A stretch of DNA of 58,798 nucleotides from Caryophanales bacterium UBA1737 (lineage in GTDB: Bacteria; Bacillota_I; Bacilli_A; ML615J-28; CAG-313), in the NCBI GenBank assembly GCA_002315915.1, contig DCIB01000007.1, positions 478 to 59,275 on the forward strand, read 5' to 3'. Position numbers and translations under genes: made by a program. Numbering within the stretch: position 1 is the first letter of the stretch; every line of letters begins with the position of its first letter. The notes under the pieces are model-generated. The model saw only the letters and a program-made list of their open reading frames with translations. It ran no database searches and was not told the origin of the DNA. Positions 17,089 through 26,444 of the stretch are shown piece after piece.

Positions 17089-17282
17089 AGCTTTTTACTC
17101 TCCTTTTTATTAGTATTTAGTAAATTTGAACATTTTGAACACATAAAACTATATTGTTCGTTAGCGAAACCACATATTTCGCAAATAATCTTAATATCTT
17201 TATTTGATATTTCTTTCACTTCTTGTTCTGAGATTTCTTTTGTTATCTCAGTACGATAGATTACTTTATTTTCTTGAGGCAT
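17070..17282 (-). CDS. small zinc-ribbon protein
   Basis: A 70-residue cytoplasmic protein with one double-CxxC knuckle, CEIC (34-37) and CSKC (48-51), in the order typical of zinc ribbons. An acidic, charged N-terminal 30 residues has no clear fold. It is the first gene of the minus-strand operon, with AAAGGAG upstream, and its end overlaps the SPFH-like gene. Zinc-ribbon domains commonly accompany SPFH proteins of the YdjI/virion-core type, which supports a shared complex; that link is inferred. Confidence 0.75.
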   Translation of the reverse strand: MPQENKVIYRTEITKEISEQEVKEISNKDIKIICEICGFANEQYSFMCSKCSNLLNTNKKESKKLWPLKN

Positions 17283-17387
17283 ACGTTCTCCTTTATAAAA
17301 ATATTATGTTTTCACATAATTAATAAAAATTTTAGTACTTTTTTTTTTTCAATTTATTGAGTAAAAAATTTATCTTTTTAATTAAAA

Positions 17388-17413
17388 AATGAACTCATTT
17401 ATATGAGTTCATT
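17388..17413 (-). terminator. intrinsic terminator of metK-argS
   Basis: An 11-bp stem (AATGAACTCAT, 17388-17398; complement 17403-17413) just beyond the argS stop is followed, reading minus, by a T-run. It shares the GAACTCAT arm sequence with the terminator at 15195. Confidence 0.8.
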
Positions 17414-17418
17414 TCATT

Positions 17419-19080
17419 TTATTCCATATGAGTTGGACTTGATACTCCTACTAATGTTAATGCATCAGATAAAACGATTCTAACAGCATTTAATACTATT
17501 AATTTTTCGTTTGTTTCATCTAAATTATCTGTAATGATTTTTTCATCATTATAGAAACTATGAAGTAGGCTTGATAGTTCATTGATATAATGTGTAATTT
17601 TATGTACAAGTCTTGATTCTGATACTTCTTTAATTAAAGATGGGTATTCAGCAAGTTTTAATGATATTCCTTTTATAATAGAAGAATCTAATAATTTAAA
17701 TTCTGATACTTCTTTATAAGTATTTCCAAGTAATGCAAATTTATCAAATACTCCACATATTCTAGCATGTGCATATTGAGCATAGAATACTGGATTTTCA
17801 TTAGATTTAGATTTCATAAAAGCTAAATCTAAATCCATATGAGTAGATAAAGATTTATCAACATAAAAGTATCTTAACGCATCAGTACCAACTTCATCAA
17901 TTAAATCTATTAGAGTAATTGCTTTACCGCTACGTTTACTCATTTTAACTTCTTCACCATTTTCTAATACTCTTACCATTTGTAAGATATCTACATCTAT
18001 TAAATCAGAATTGCCACCAACCATAGATACAGCTGCATGAAGTCTATCAATATAACCATGATGATCTGCTCCAAGTACATCTATTAAGTGATTATATCCT
18101 CTTGATAATTTATTAAAATGATATGCGATATCTGGAAGTAAATATGTATAAGATCCATCTGATTTAACAATTACTCGATCTTTTTCATCTCGATATAGTG
18201 TAGTCTTAAGCCATGTTGCGCCATCTTGAACATAAGTAAAGTTATTATCTTTTAAGAATGTTAATACTTTTTCTACAGCGCCTTCTTCATATAAAGATGT
18301 TTCACTAAACCAAGTATCAAATTCTACATTGAAACTTTTTAAATCTTTCTTTAAATGATCAAGTAGTATTTTAGTACCAAATGTTCTAAATAATTTTAAA
18401 TCAAAATTATTTAAATATTTATCGCCATATTCATCTTTAAATAGTTTTGCTACATCAATTATTTCTTTTCCATGATATCCATCTTCTGGTAAATCAAGTG
18501 GTAATCCAAATAATTCTTTATATCTAGCATAAACACTTAAAGCCATATTAGTAATTTGATTACCAGCATCATTAATATAAAATTCTCTATTTACATTATA
18601 GCCAGCTTTAGTCATTACATTAGATAAAGTATCTCCATATGCTCCGCCTCTACCATGACCTACATGTAATATTCCTGTAGGATTAGCTGATACATATTCA
18701 ATACAAATATGTTTATTATTTTTAATACCATTACCAAAAGAAGAACCTTCTTTATTAACAGTAAAAATAATATTAGATAAATATGTAGGATCTATTGTCA
18801 TATTAATAAATCCAGGTGCAACAAAACTTATCTTTGATAAATTTAAATCTTTTGGATTAACTTTATTAACTATTTCTTCTGCTATCATAATTGGTGCTTT
18901 ATGCGCAACTTTTGCAAGACGCATTGCACAATTTGTTGATAAATCACCAAATGATGAATCTCTTGGAGTTTCTAAAACAATATCATTATAATCTTTTATA
19001 GATGATTCATTTACATAACCCAATTCATCTAAAATATTAAATAATTGTTGTTTTATATTATTTTGTAACTTATTTAACAT
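17419..19080 (-). CDS. argS: arginyl-tRNA synthetase
   Basis: This class I synthetase charges tRNA-Arg with arginine. The HIGH motif appears as HVGH in GILHVGHGRGG and the KMSKS motif as KMSKRSG. An N-terminal Arg-tRNA-synthetase additional domain and a C-terminal helical anticodon domain (ARICGVFDKF, then LVHKITHYINELSSLLHSFY) give the usual 553-residue length. The ATG at 19080 is preferred over the in-frame one at 19095 because a GGGGG(T) stretch then acts as the ribosome site. It lies downstream of metK in the same transcript. Confidence 0.95.
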   Translation of the reverse strand: MLNKLQNNIKQQLFNILDELGYVNESSIKDYNDIVLETPRDSSFGDLSTNCAMRLAKVAHKAPIMIAEEIVNKVNPKDLNLSKISFVAPGFINMTIDPTYLSNIIFTVNKEGSSFGNGIKNNKHICIEYVSANPTGILHVGHGRGGAYGDTLSNVMTKAGYNVNREFYINDAGNQITNMALSVYARYKELFGLPLDLPEDGYHGKEIIDVAKLFKDEYGDKYLNNFDLKLFRTFGTKILLDHLKKDLKSFNVEFDTWFSETSLYEEGAVEKVLTFLKDNNFTYVQDGATWLKTTLYRDEKDRVIVKSDGSYTYLLPDIAYHFNKLSRGYNHLIDVLGADHHGYIDRLHAAVSMVGGNSDLIDVDILQMVRVLENGEEVKMSKRSGKAITLIDLIDEVGTDALRYFYVDKSLSTHMDLDLAFMKSKSNENPVFYAQYAHARICGVFDKFALLGNTYKEVSEFKLLDSSIIKGISLKLAEYPSLIKEVSESRLVHKITHYINELSSLLHSFYNDEKIITDNLDETNEKLIVLNAVRIVLSDALTLVGVSSPTHME

Positions 19081-19097
19081 GTAAGTTACCCCCATAT

Positions 19098-20237
19098 CTA
19101 TAAATATTTTTGTAAGTCAGCTACTTTATTTAATTGTTCCCATGGAGCATCTTTCTTTCCAAAGTGTCCATAATTACAATTCAAATGATATATTCCTCTT
19201 CTTAAATCTAATGCATCAATTATACCTTTTGGGGTTAAATCGAATTCTTTACGTACAATTTCTTCTAATTCAGCATTAGTTTTTTTAGAAGTATTAAATG
19301 CTTCAACATTAATACTAATAGGATCTTTCATACCTATTGCATAAGATAATTGAATTTGTAATTTATCAGCAAGACCTGCTGCAACCATGTTTTTAGCAAC
19401 CCATCTTGCTGCATAACATGCTGATCTATCAACTTTAGTTGGATCTTTACCAGAGAAAGCTCCTCCACCATGAGGTGCATATCCTCCATAAGTATCAACA
19501 ATTATTTTTCTTCCTGTTAATCCAGAATCTCCTTTAGGTCCACCTATTACAAATCTTCCTGTTGGATTTGTATAAATTTTTGTTTCGTTATCAATTAATT
19601 TATTATCAATAACAGGTTTAATAACATTATCAATTAATTCTTTTCTTAATTCTTCTTGAGAAATTTCTTCATCATGTTGAGCAGAAATGATAATAGTATC
19701 AATTCTTTTTACAGAACCATCTTCATTATATTCAACAGATACTTGAGTTTTTCCATCTGGTCTTAAGTGATTAACTATATTATTTTTTCTAACATAAGTT
19801 AATCTTTCAGCTAACTTATGTGCAAGCATAATAGGCATAGGCATTAATTCTTCAGTTTCCCTACATGCAAAACCAAACATCATACCTTGATCGCCAGCTC
19901 CTTCTGCATCACCTACTCCTCGATTGATATCAATACTTTGAGCATGTAAAGCAGTAATTACAGATAAGTTTTCGGCATCAAAACCCATTTTTCCTCTAGT
20001 ATAACCAATACTATCAACAGTTCTACGAACTATTTGTTCAACATCACAATAATGATTTGTAGTAACTTCACCCATTACAAATACAAGTCCTGTAGTTGTT
20101 GTGACTTCGATTGCACAATGTGCAAGTGGATCAGCATCTAAAATATCATCCAAAATAGCATCGGCAATTTGATCACAAATTTTATCAGGATGACCTTCAG
20201 TTACTGATTCAGATGTAAAAATTTTTCTTTCTAACAT
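19098..20237 (-). CDS. metK: S-adenosylmethionine synthetase
   Basis: It makes S-adenosylmethionine from methionine and ATP. Diagnostic motifs are TEGHPDK near the N-terminus, GAGDQGMMFGFA and GGGAFSGKDPTKVDRSA. The length of 379 residues is normal. The ATG at 20237 follows AAGGAG at good spacing, so the in-frame ATG 18 bases earlier is rejected. A minus-strand TATAAT lies at 20293-20288 with a weak -35. No SAM riboswitch fold was recognised in the leader. It leads a two-gene operon with argS, an uncommon pairing. Confidence 0.96.
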   Translation of the reverse strand: MLERKIFTSESVTEGHPDKICDQIADAILDDILDADPLAHCAIEVTTTTGLVFVMGEVTTNHYCDVEQIVRRTVDSIGYTRGKMGFDAENLSVITALHAQSIDINRGVGDAEGAGDQGMMFGFACRETEELMPMPIMLAHKLAERLTYVRKNNIVNHLRPDGKTQVSVEYNEDGSVKRIDTIIISAQHDEEISQEELRKELIDNVIKPVIDNKLIDNETKIYTNPTGRFVIGGPKGDSGLTGRKIIVDTYGGYAPHGGGAFSGKDPTKVDRSACYAARWVAKNMVAAGLADKLQIQLSYAIGMKDPISINVEAFNTSKKTNAELEEIVRKEFDLTPKGIIDALDLRRGIYHLNCNYGHFGKKDAPWEQLNKVADLQKYL

Positions 20238-20354
20238 CTTTAAAATCTCCTTCATTAAATAATATTTGTGGCTTATGATATTTTAGCATTATACCTTGCT
20301 TTTTTCAAGGTAAAAGAAAGAATCACTAATTACTAAAATTTAATATTAATACGT

Positions 20355-20383
20355 TTGAAAAATTAACCATAATTAGTTATAAT
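20355..20383 (+). promoter_or_regulatory. sigma-70-type promoter for yggS operon
   Basis: TTGAAA (20355-20360), a 17-base spacer and TATAAT (20378-20383) lie 40 bases before the yggS start. Confidence 0.8.
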
Positions 20384-20423
20384 AATATAACAAGTAATAA
20401 AAAATATGAAAGGGTGATTTATT

Positions 20424-21083
20424 ATGTCTTTTAAAGAACAAATTAAACTCGTTAATGAATCATTAAAGCCATTTAATAATGTAAAAGTTGTTGCTGCTAC
20501 TAAATACTTTAATATAGATGAAACTAAAGAATTAATAAATCAAGGTATTAAAGATATTGGAGAAAACAGAAAAGAAGTTTTCTTAGAAAAGTATGAAGCA
20601 TTAAAAGATTTAAACATTACATGGCATTATTTTGGTGTTATAAAAATACCACCAAAACTTCAACCTGAATTTATTGATAAAATTGATTATTTACATTCAT
20701 TAGATTCCATTGATTTAGCAAATGCAATTAACAAAACAAGAACAGTTGATACACCATTAAAATGTTTTGTTTATGTAAATATATCAGGTGCACAACATAA
20801 AGCTGGACTTGATGAATCAAAAGTAATACCTTTTATTAAATCTTTAGCTAAATATCCTAAAATAGAAGTTGTTGGTTTAATGACTACTGGTAAAAATACT
20901 TATGATGAAGATGAAAGTAGAATGTATTTTAATGCAATGAAAGATATACAAGAAGAAGTACAAGCATTAAAAATACCAAATTGCCCTTGTAAAGAATTAT
21001 CAATGGGAGCATCAGAAGACTATTTAATAGCTGCATCATGTGGTGCTACATTTGTAAGACTTGGTACAATATTTACTGAATAG
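20424..21083 (+). CDS. yggS: YggS-family pyridoxal phosphate homeostasis protein
   Basis: The 219-residue protein binds pyridoxal phosphate through K27 in VVAATKYF. It shows the family landmarks DIGENRKEVF, HYFGVIK (usually HxIGxLQ), LHSLDSIDLA, and the C-terminal SMGASEDYLIAASCGATFVRLG. YggS proteins have no known catalysis and maintain vitamin B6 and amino-acid balance. In Gram-positives the gene heads the sepF-ylmH-ileS cell-division cluster, as it does here. A consensus promoter lies upstream. Confidence 0.92.
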   Translation: MSFKEQIKLVNESLKPFNNVKVVAATKYFNIDETKELINQGIKDIGENRKEVFLEKYEALKDLNITWHYFGVIKIPPKLQPEFIDKIDYLHSLDSIDLANAINKTRTVDTPLKCFVYVNISGAQHKAGLDESKVIPFIKSLAKYPKIEVVGLMTTGKNTYDEDESRMYFNAMKDIQEEVQALKIPNCPCKELSMGASEDYLIAASCGATFVRLGTIFTE

Positions 21084-21092
21084 GTGAAATAT

Positions 21093-21428
21093 ATGAAACA
21101 AAAAATAAATATTAAGACAGTTGGTACATCTTTTGATAGATTACTTCCTTGTTATTTATCAGAAAAAGTAGATTTTTCTATACAAATGAGTGAATTTGCT
21201 GATGCATTATTATCTAACTGTCCAATACTTTTAGATTTTTCAAAATCTAAAGATACAAAGAAATGTAATCAAATGTTAGCTTTCTTAGAAGGCGTTTTAT
21301 ATGTAATAGATGGACAAACTCATCCAATTAGTGATGAATCATACTTAATGGGATCAAAAAAAGCTTTCCAAGATGGTTCTTTAAAACGTTGGATTAAAGA
21401 ATTTGGTAAAGATACACCAAATATATGA
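21093..21428 (+). CDS. sepF: SepF-like cell division protein
   Basis: From the ATG at 21093 (AGGTG before it; a GTG at 21084 is also in frame) the protein has 111 residues. A SepF core is seen in FADALLSNCPILLDFSKSKD, then MLAFLEGVLYVIDGQ. SepF polymerises on the membrane and ties FtsZ to it through an N-terminal amphipathic helix. Here the N-terminal membrane helix and linker are missing or very short, so the assignment rests on the core and on position between yggS and ylmH. Its stop overlaps the ylmH start (ATGA). Confidence 0.72.
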   Translation: MKQKINIKTVGTSFDRLLPCYLSEKVDFSIQMSEFADALLSNCPILLDFSKSKDTKKCNQMLAFLEGVLYVIDGQTHPISDESYLMGSKKAFQDGSLKRWIKEFGKDTPNI

Positions 21429-22144
21429 TAGATAACTTAAATGATATGCTTAATAAAGCATATCAAAAAGGACTTTATCTAACATTCTTTTTAGACGAGG
21501 CTTCCTGTGGAGAGCTGAATGAAATAAAAGATGAAGAATTACTAATCGAAAGCTTTGGTGGATTTTCATCATCTGAAAGAAAAAGAATTATTATTCATAG
21601 AAAAGATATTAACATAGATAATTCATCATTTAAGATAACTTTATTAAAAGCTACATATAATAATAAATTTTATCAAATAAATCACCGTCAAGTATTAGGT
21701 ACTCTAATGAGTCTTGGTATTGAAAGAGAAGTAATAGGTGATATTATATTAAAAGATAATATTATTTATATTTATTTAATTAAAGAAATGTCTGATTTTA
21801 TTAAAGAAAACTTAAAAGTTATAGCTAAAACATCACTTGAATTTAATGAATCAAATGATATATTAGATAAATCTTGTAATGAAATTAATAAAATTATTAA
21901 TGTAGCATCATTAAGACTAGATGCCGTTATATCTAAAGTATTAAATATTTCAAGAGAAGAATCTTCTGAGATTATTAAAAATGGATTTGTATTATTAAAT
22001 CATTTAGAATGTACAAATTCATCTAAAATATTAAAAGAGTCTGATTTATTATCGATTCGTAAATTCGGACGTATAACTATTTATGAAACAATTAATGTTT
22101 CAAAAAAGAATCGTATAAATTTACATGTAGGAATATTACATTAA
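21425..22144 (+). CDS. ylmH: YlmH-type S4-domain RNA-binding protein
   Basis: The 239-residue protein has a C-terminal S4 RNA-binding domain (LRLDAVISKVLNISREES, then IKNGFVLLNHLE and SDLLSIRKFGR) and an N-terminal YlmH domain containing RKRIIIHR. YlmH binds ribosomes and nascent-chain/tRNA complexes in ribosome rescue in Bacillus. The gene starts inside the sepF stop and has no clear ribosome site, so it depends on coupling. The usual yggT before it and divIVA after it are absent. Confidence 0.88.
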   Translation: MIDNLNDMLNKAYQKGLYLTFFLDEASCGELNEIKDEELLIESFGGFSSSERKRIIIHRKDINIDNSSFKITLLKATYNNKFYQINHRQVLGTLMSLGIEREVIGDIILKDNIIYIYLIKEMSDFIKENLKVIAKTSLEFNESNDILDKSCNEINKIINVASLRLDAVISKVLNISREESSEIIKNGFVLLNHLECTNSSKILKESDLLSIRKFGRITIYETINVSKKNRINLHVGILH

Positions 22145-22160
22145 AATAAAAGAGGAATAT

Positions 22161-24911
22161 ATGGAACAACAGAAAAAAGATTATAAAGATACGTTATTAA
22201 TGCCTAATACCGAATTTCCAATGCGTGGTAATTTAGGAGTAAATGAAATAGGAATAGAATCTCATTGGGATGAAATAGATTTATATAATAAAGTATTAAA
22301 TAAAAATCTAGGAAAAACACCTTTTTATTTACATGATGGACCACCTTATGCAAATGGTCCTATTCATATTGGTCATGCAATGAATAAAATATTAAAAGAT
22401 ATTATTATTCGTTATAAATCAATGAATGGATTCTATGCACCATATTTACCAGGATGGGATACACATGGACTTCCAATAGAACATGCTTTATCTAAATCAG
22501 GTAAAATCAATCGTAAAGAAATGAGTGTTGCAGAATTTAGAAAACATTGTGAATCATATGCATATGAACAAGTAGATATTCAAAGAAAAGGATTTAAACG
22601 TTTAGGAATTCTAGGTGATTGGGAAAATCCATATATAACTTTAGATCATAAATATGAAGCAGAACAAATCAGATGTTTTGCAAAAATGGTTGAAAGAGGA
22701 TTAATTTTTAAAGGATTAAAACCAGTTTATTGGTCACCATCATCTGAAACAGCTTTAGCTGAAGCAGAAGTAGAATATCAAGATGTAGAAGCAACATCTA
22801 TTTATGTTGCATTCCCTGTTGTAGATGGAAAAGGTTTATTAGAACCATCTATCGATGAACTAGTTATTTGGACAACAACTCCATGGACAATGCCAGCAAA
22901 CCTTGCTATTTGTGCAGGACCATTATTTGAATATTCAGTAATTCAAGCAAATGATAGAAGATTTGTTGTTGCTACAGATTTAATTAAAGATTTTACAACT
23001 ACTTGTGGTATAACTGAATATCAAGTATTAAAAACATTACGTGGTGATGAATTAGAAGGTGTTACATATAAACACTTATTATTTGATAGAGTATCTCCAG
23101 TTATTTTAGGAGATCACGTAACACTTGATTCTGGTACAGGACTTGTTCATACAGCACCAGGTCATGGTGAAGATGACTTTATTGTAGGAAAAAAATATAA
23201 TTTAGATATTCTTTGTCCAGTAGATTCAAAAGGTTATATGACCAAAGAAGCTGGTAAATATGAAGGAATGTTCTATGAAGAAGCTAATGATGTAATTATC
23301 AAAGACTTAGAAGATACAAAAATGCTTTTAAAAGCAACTAAGTTTATGCATTCATATCCACATGACTGGAGAACTAAAAAACCAATTATCTTTAGAGCAA
23401 CTCCACAATGGTTTGCTTCTATTGCAAAATTTAAAGATGAAATATTAGAATCAATCAAAACAGTTAACTGGGTACCTAATTGGGGAGAAGTAAGACTATC
23501 TAACATGATTAAAGATCGTGCAGATTGGTGTATTTCTCGTCAAAGAGTATGGGGTGTTCCAATTCCAATTTTCTATTGTGAAGATGGAACAGCAATATTA
23601 GATGAAAATGTAATTAATCATGTAGCTGATTTATTTAGTGAATATGGATCTAATATTTGGTTTGAAAAAGAACCAATTGATTTACTACCAGAAGGATATA
23701 AAAATGAACATTCTCCAAATGGTAAGTTTACTAAAGAAACAGATATCATGGATGTATGGTTTGACTCAGGAACTTCTCATCATGGCGCATTAAAACTTCG
23801 TTATAATACACCAGTAGCTGATGTATATTTAGAAGGATGTGACCAATATCGTGGATGGTTTAACTCATCTTTAATTTGTAGTGTTGCATTAGAAGGAGTT
23901 GCACCATATAAAACAGTTATTTCTCATGGATTTACTTTAGACGAAAAAGGTAGAAAAATGAGTAAATCACTTGGTAATGTAATTGATCCAAATAAAGTAT
24001 GTGCAGAATCAGGTGCAGATATATTACGTTTATGGGTATCTAGTGTTTATTATCAATCAGATGTACAAATATCAAACGATTTATTAAAACAAATTACTGA
24101 AAGCTATCGTAAAATAAGAAATACATTTAGATTCTTATTAGGTAATATAAGTGATTTTAATCCATCTAAAGATAGTATTAAATATGAAGATATGGATGCT
24201 ATTGATAAATATATGCTATGTCGTTTAGATGAAGTAATAAAGGTATGTATTGATAGTTACGAAACATATGAATTTGACGATGTATATCGTACAATTCTTA
24301 ACTTCTTAACAGTTGATTTATCGGCATTCTATTTAGACTTTATTAAAGATATTTTATATATTGAAGAAAAAAATAACTTTAAACGTCGTAGTATTCAAAC
24401 TGTATTAAATACATGTTTAATAAGTCTTGCAACAATTATGACACCTATTTTACCTCATACAATGGATGAAGTATATTCATATTTACCATATGAACATGAA
24501 GAATCTATTTATTTACTAGATATTGCAAAACCAGTTGGATATAAAGATTCTACTCTATTATTAACTGATATTTCTAAATTCTTAGTATTAAGAGATGATG
24601 TCTTAAAAGAATTAGAAATAGCTCGTAATGAAAGAATTATTGGTAAGAGTTTAAATGCTAAATTATCAATTAAGATTAATAAAGAATATTTAGATATTAT
24701 TAATAAATATAATTTAGATATTCAAACAATCTTTATGGTATCTAAACTTGAAGTTTTAGATAATGTAGAAGGTACTGTTTATCCAACAAGCACTATTAAA
24801 GTAGAAGCTGCAACAGGCGTTACTTGTGATAGATGTTGGAAAATTGTTGATTTTGTAAATAGCGATTGTTTATGTGAACGTTGCAGTAACATTGTTAAAA
24901 ATTTAAAATAA
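22161..24911 (+). CDS. ileS: isoleucyl-tRNA synthetase
   Basis: The 916-residue class I synthetase shows HIGH at 69-72 (GPIHIGHA), KMSKS in GRKMSKSLGNVI, editing-domain WTTTPWTMPANLA, and a C-terminal zinc module (CDRCW and CLCERC). It follows ylmH by 16 bases and has a GAGG ribosome site. No T-box leader precedes it, unlike alaS in this window, so it seems to be driven from the cell-division operon. Confidence 0.97.
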   Translation: MEQQKKDYKDTLLMPNTEFPMRGNLGVNEIGIESHWDEIDLYNKVLNKNLGKTPFYLHDGPPYANGPIHIGHAMNKILKDIIIRYKSMNGFYAPYLPGWDTHGLPIEHALSKSGKINRKEMSVAEFRKHCESYAYEQVDIQRKGFKRLGILGDWENPYITLDHKYEAEQIRCFAKMVERGLIFKGLKPVYWSPSSETALAEAEVEYQDVEATSIYVAFPVVDGKGLLEPSIDELVIWTTTPWTMPANLAICAGPLFEYSVIQANDRRFVVATDLIKDFTTTCGITEYQVLKTLRGDELEGVTYKHLLFDRVSPVILGDHVTLDSGTGLVHTAPGHGEDDFIVGKKYNLDILCPVDSKGYMTKEAGKYEGMFYEEANDVIIKDLEDTKMLLKATKFMHSYPHDWRTKKPIIFRATPQWFASIAKFKDEILESIKTVNWVPNWGEVRLSNMIKDRADWCISRQRVWGVPIPIFYCEDGTAILDENVINHVADLFSEYGSNIWFEKEPIDLLPEGYKNEHSPNGKFTKETDIMDVWFDSGTSHHGALKLRYNTPVADVYLEGCDQYRGWFNSSLICSVALEGVAPYKTVISHGFTLDEKGRKMSKSLGNVIDPNKVCAESGADILRLWVSSVYYQSDVQISNDLLKQITESYRKIRNTFRFLLGNISDFNPSKDSIKYEDMDAIDKYMLCRLDEVIKVCIDSYETYEFDDVYRTILNFLTVDLSAFYLDFIKDILYIEEKNNFKRRSIQTVLNTCLISLATIMTPILPHTMDEVYSYLPYEHEESIYLLDIAKPVGYKDSTLLLTDISKFLVLRDDVLKELEIARNERIIGKSLNAKLSIKINKEYLDIINKYNLDIQTIFMVSKLEVLDNVEGTVYPTSTIKVEAATGVTCDRCWKIVDFVNSDCLCERCSNIVKNLK

Positions 24912-24923
24912 AGGATAATTTAT

Positions 24924-25781
24924 ATGACAATTCATTTCTTTAAAGATCGTACACAAGAAAGAATTGACTTTGTAGAATTAATTGATGGATACTTTGCTAA
25001 AATGCCTCATACTGAAATATCTTCAGATGAAAGTGAAGTAAAGATTCAAGTATTAATGAGTGAATTTGATTTTTCTTATGTATTTTATATAACAAAAAGA
25101 AATAAAGTATCATCTATTTATAGACTTAATCCCACTTTTATAAATATTAATTTATATTTAGAAATACCTGCTATTTTACCACAATATATTATTCGTAAAA
25201 TGCTTAGTGTAGTTGGAGATATTTGTCAAAAATTTGATTTAGAAATCTATTATGATCGAGCAGATAATATTCATCAATTTGATATGTTTGAATTATTATC
25301 ATTACTTGAAAATGAAAAGAATGATTACTATAAAAGAAATATTGATGAGGTAAGTTATTTATTACCAATATCTAAATTAAATAATTTATGCGCTTATCAA
25401 TCTATGAAACAAGATTTACTTGCTAATTTAAAACAAGAATTAGTAGCACCTAACTATACAATGTTATATAATAAAGAACAAGAAAAAGTTAGTGTATGTA
25501 TTTGTTGGACTTCTTCAAGTGCAACAATTATACCTCCTGAACTTGACTATATTATTACAAATATTGATGGAATAAAATATATGATTCCACTAGATATTTG
25601 GACAAAACATTTTCAAAGATTAGTTAGTGAAATTAAAGATGATAATTTAATGTTTAATGTTTCATATATTAATGTAAAACAAGCAACACGTATTGCTAAA
25701 AAATTATCGAAAATGAAAAAGAATTTTATTCTATTTGAAGGATATGAAACAATTAAATTAACTAATTGTATAGAAGGATAA
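24924..25781 (+). CDS. conserved hypothetical protein in ileS-deoC operon
   Basis: This 285-residue soluble protein has no signal peptide or membrane segment and no motif I recognise. Predicted alternating strands and helices, with a Cys/Trp-containing VCICWTSSSATII in the second half, suggest a compact alpha/beta protein. It lies 12 bases after ileS and four before deoC, so it is clearly co-transcribed. Function is unknown. Confidence 0.6.
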   Translation: MTIHFFKDRTQERIDFVELIDGYFAKMPHTEISSDESEVKIQVLMSEFDFSYVFYITKRNKVSSIYRLNPTFININLYLEIPAILPQYIIRKMLSVVGDICQKFDLEIYYDRADNIHQFDMFELLSLLENEKNDYYKRNIDEVSYLLPISKLNNLCAYQSMKQDLLANLKQELVAPNYTMLYNKEQEKVSVCICWTSSSATIIPPELDYIITNIDGIKYMIPLDIWTKHFQRLVSEIKDDNLMFNVSYINVKQATRIAKKLSKMKKNFILFEGYETIKLTNCIEG

Positions 25782-25785
25782 TTTT

Positions 25786-26442
25786 ATGGAATTTAATAAA
25801 TTATTTGATCACACTTTATTAAAAGCTTTTGCTAAAGAAGAAGAGATTAAAACTCTTTGTGAAGAAGCAATTAAATATGATTTTATGTCAGTATGTGTAA
25901 ATCCTTGTAATGTAGAATATGCCTCTAAATGTTTAGAAGGATCAAATGTATTAGTGTGTACAGTTATAGGTTTTCCTCTTGGAGCATCAACTACTGAAGT
26001 TAAAGCCGTAGAAGCAATGGATGCTATAAAAAGAGGTGCTAAAGAAATTGATATGGTAATTAATGTTGGCAAAGCAAAAGAACATAATTATGCATATATT
26101 GAAGATGAAATCAAAACTTTAGTATCGGCATGTGCAGGTAATACTTTAAAAGTTATTATTGAAACATGTTATTTAACAGATGAAGAAAAAATAGAGGTAT
26201 GTCTTGCAGCTAAAAGAGCTGGTGCTACATTTGTTAAAACATCAACTGGTTTTGGTACAGGTGGTGCAACTGTTGAAGATATTGCATTAATGCGAAAAAC
26301 TGTAGGTGAAGCTATGGGCGTTAAAGCAAGTGGTGGAGTTCATTCTTTAGAAGAATTAAAAGCGCTAGTAGATGCTGGTGCATCTAGAATTGGAGCATCA
26401 GCTTCAGTTAAAATAATGGAAGAATATAATAAGGAGAAATAA
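25786..26442 (+). CDS. deoC: deoxyribose-phosphate aldolase
   Basis: It splits 2-deoxyribose 5-phosphate into glyceraldehyde 3-phosphate and acetaldehyde in deoxynucleoside breakdown. The Schiff-base Lys is in FVKTSTGFGTGGAT and the second catalytic Lys in VKASGGVHS. The 218-residue length is normal for the short bacterial form. It is followed two bases later by purine nucleoside phosphorylase, which supplies deoxyribose 1-phosphate. A phosphopentomutase is not seen in this window. Confidence 0.95.
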   Translation: MEFNKLFDHTLLKAFAKEEEIKTLCEEAIKYDFMSVCVNPCNVEYASKCLEGSNVLVCTVIGFPLGASTTEVKAVEAMDAIKRGAKEIDMVINVGKAKEHNYAYIEDEIKTLVSACAGNTLKVIIETCYLTDEEKIEVCLAAKRAGATFVKTSTGFGTGGATVEDIALMRKTVGEAMGVKASGGVHSLEELKALVDAGASRIGASASVKIMEEYNKEK

Positions 26443-26444
26443 TT

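Noticed and set aside
20238..20423. SAM riboswitch in the metK leader
   Set aside because: No SAM-I, SMK or other conserved core could be recognised; a small AAGGT hairpin alone is not enough.
22145..22160. T-box before ileS
   Set aside because: Only 16 bases separate ylmH and ileS.
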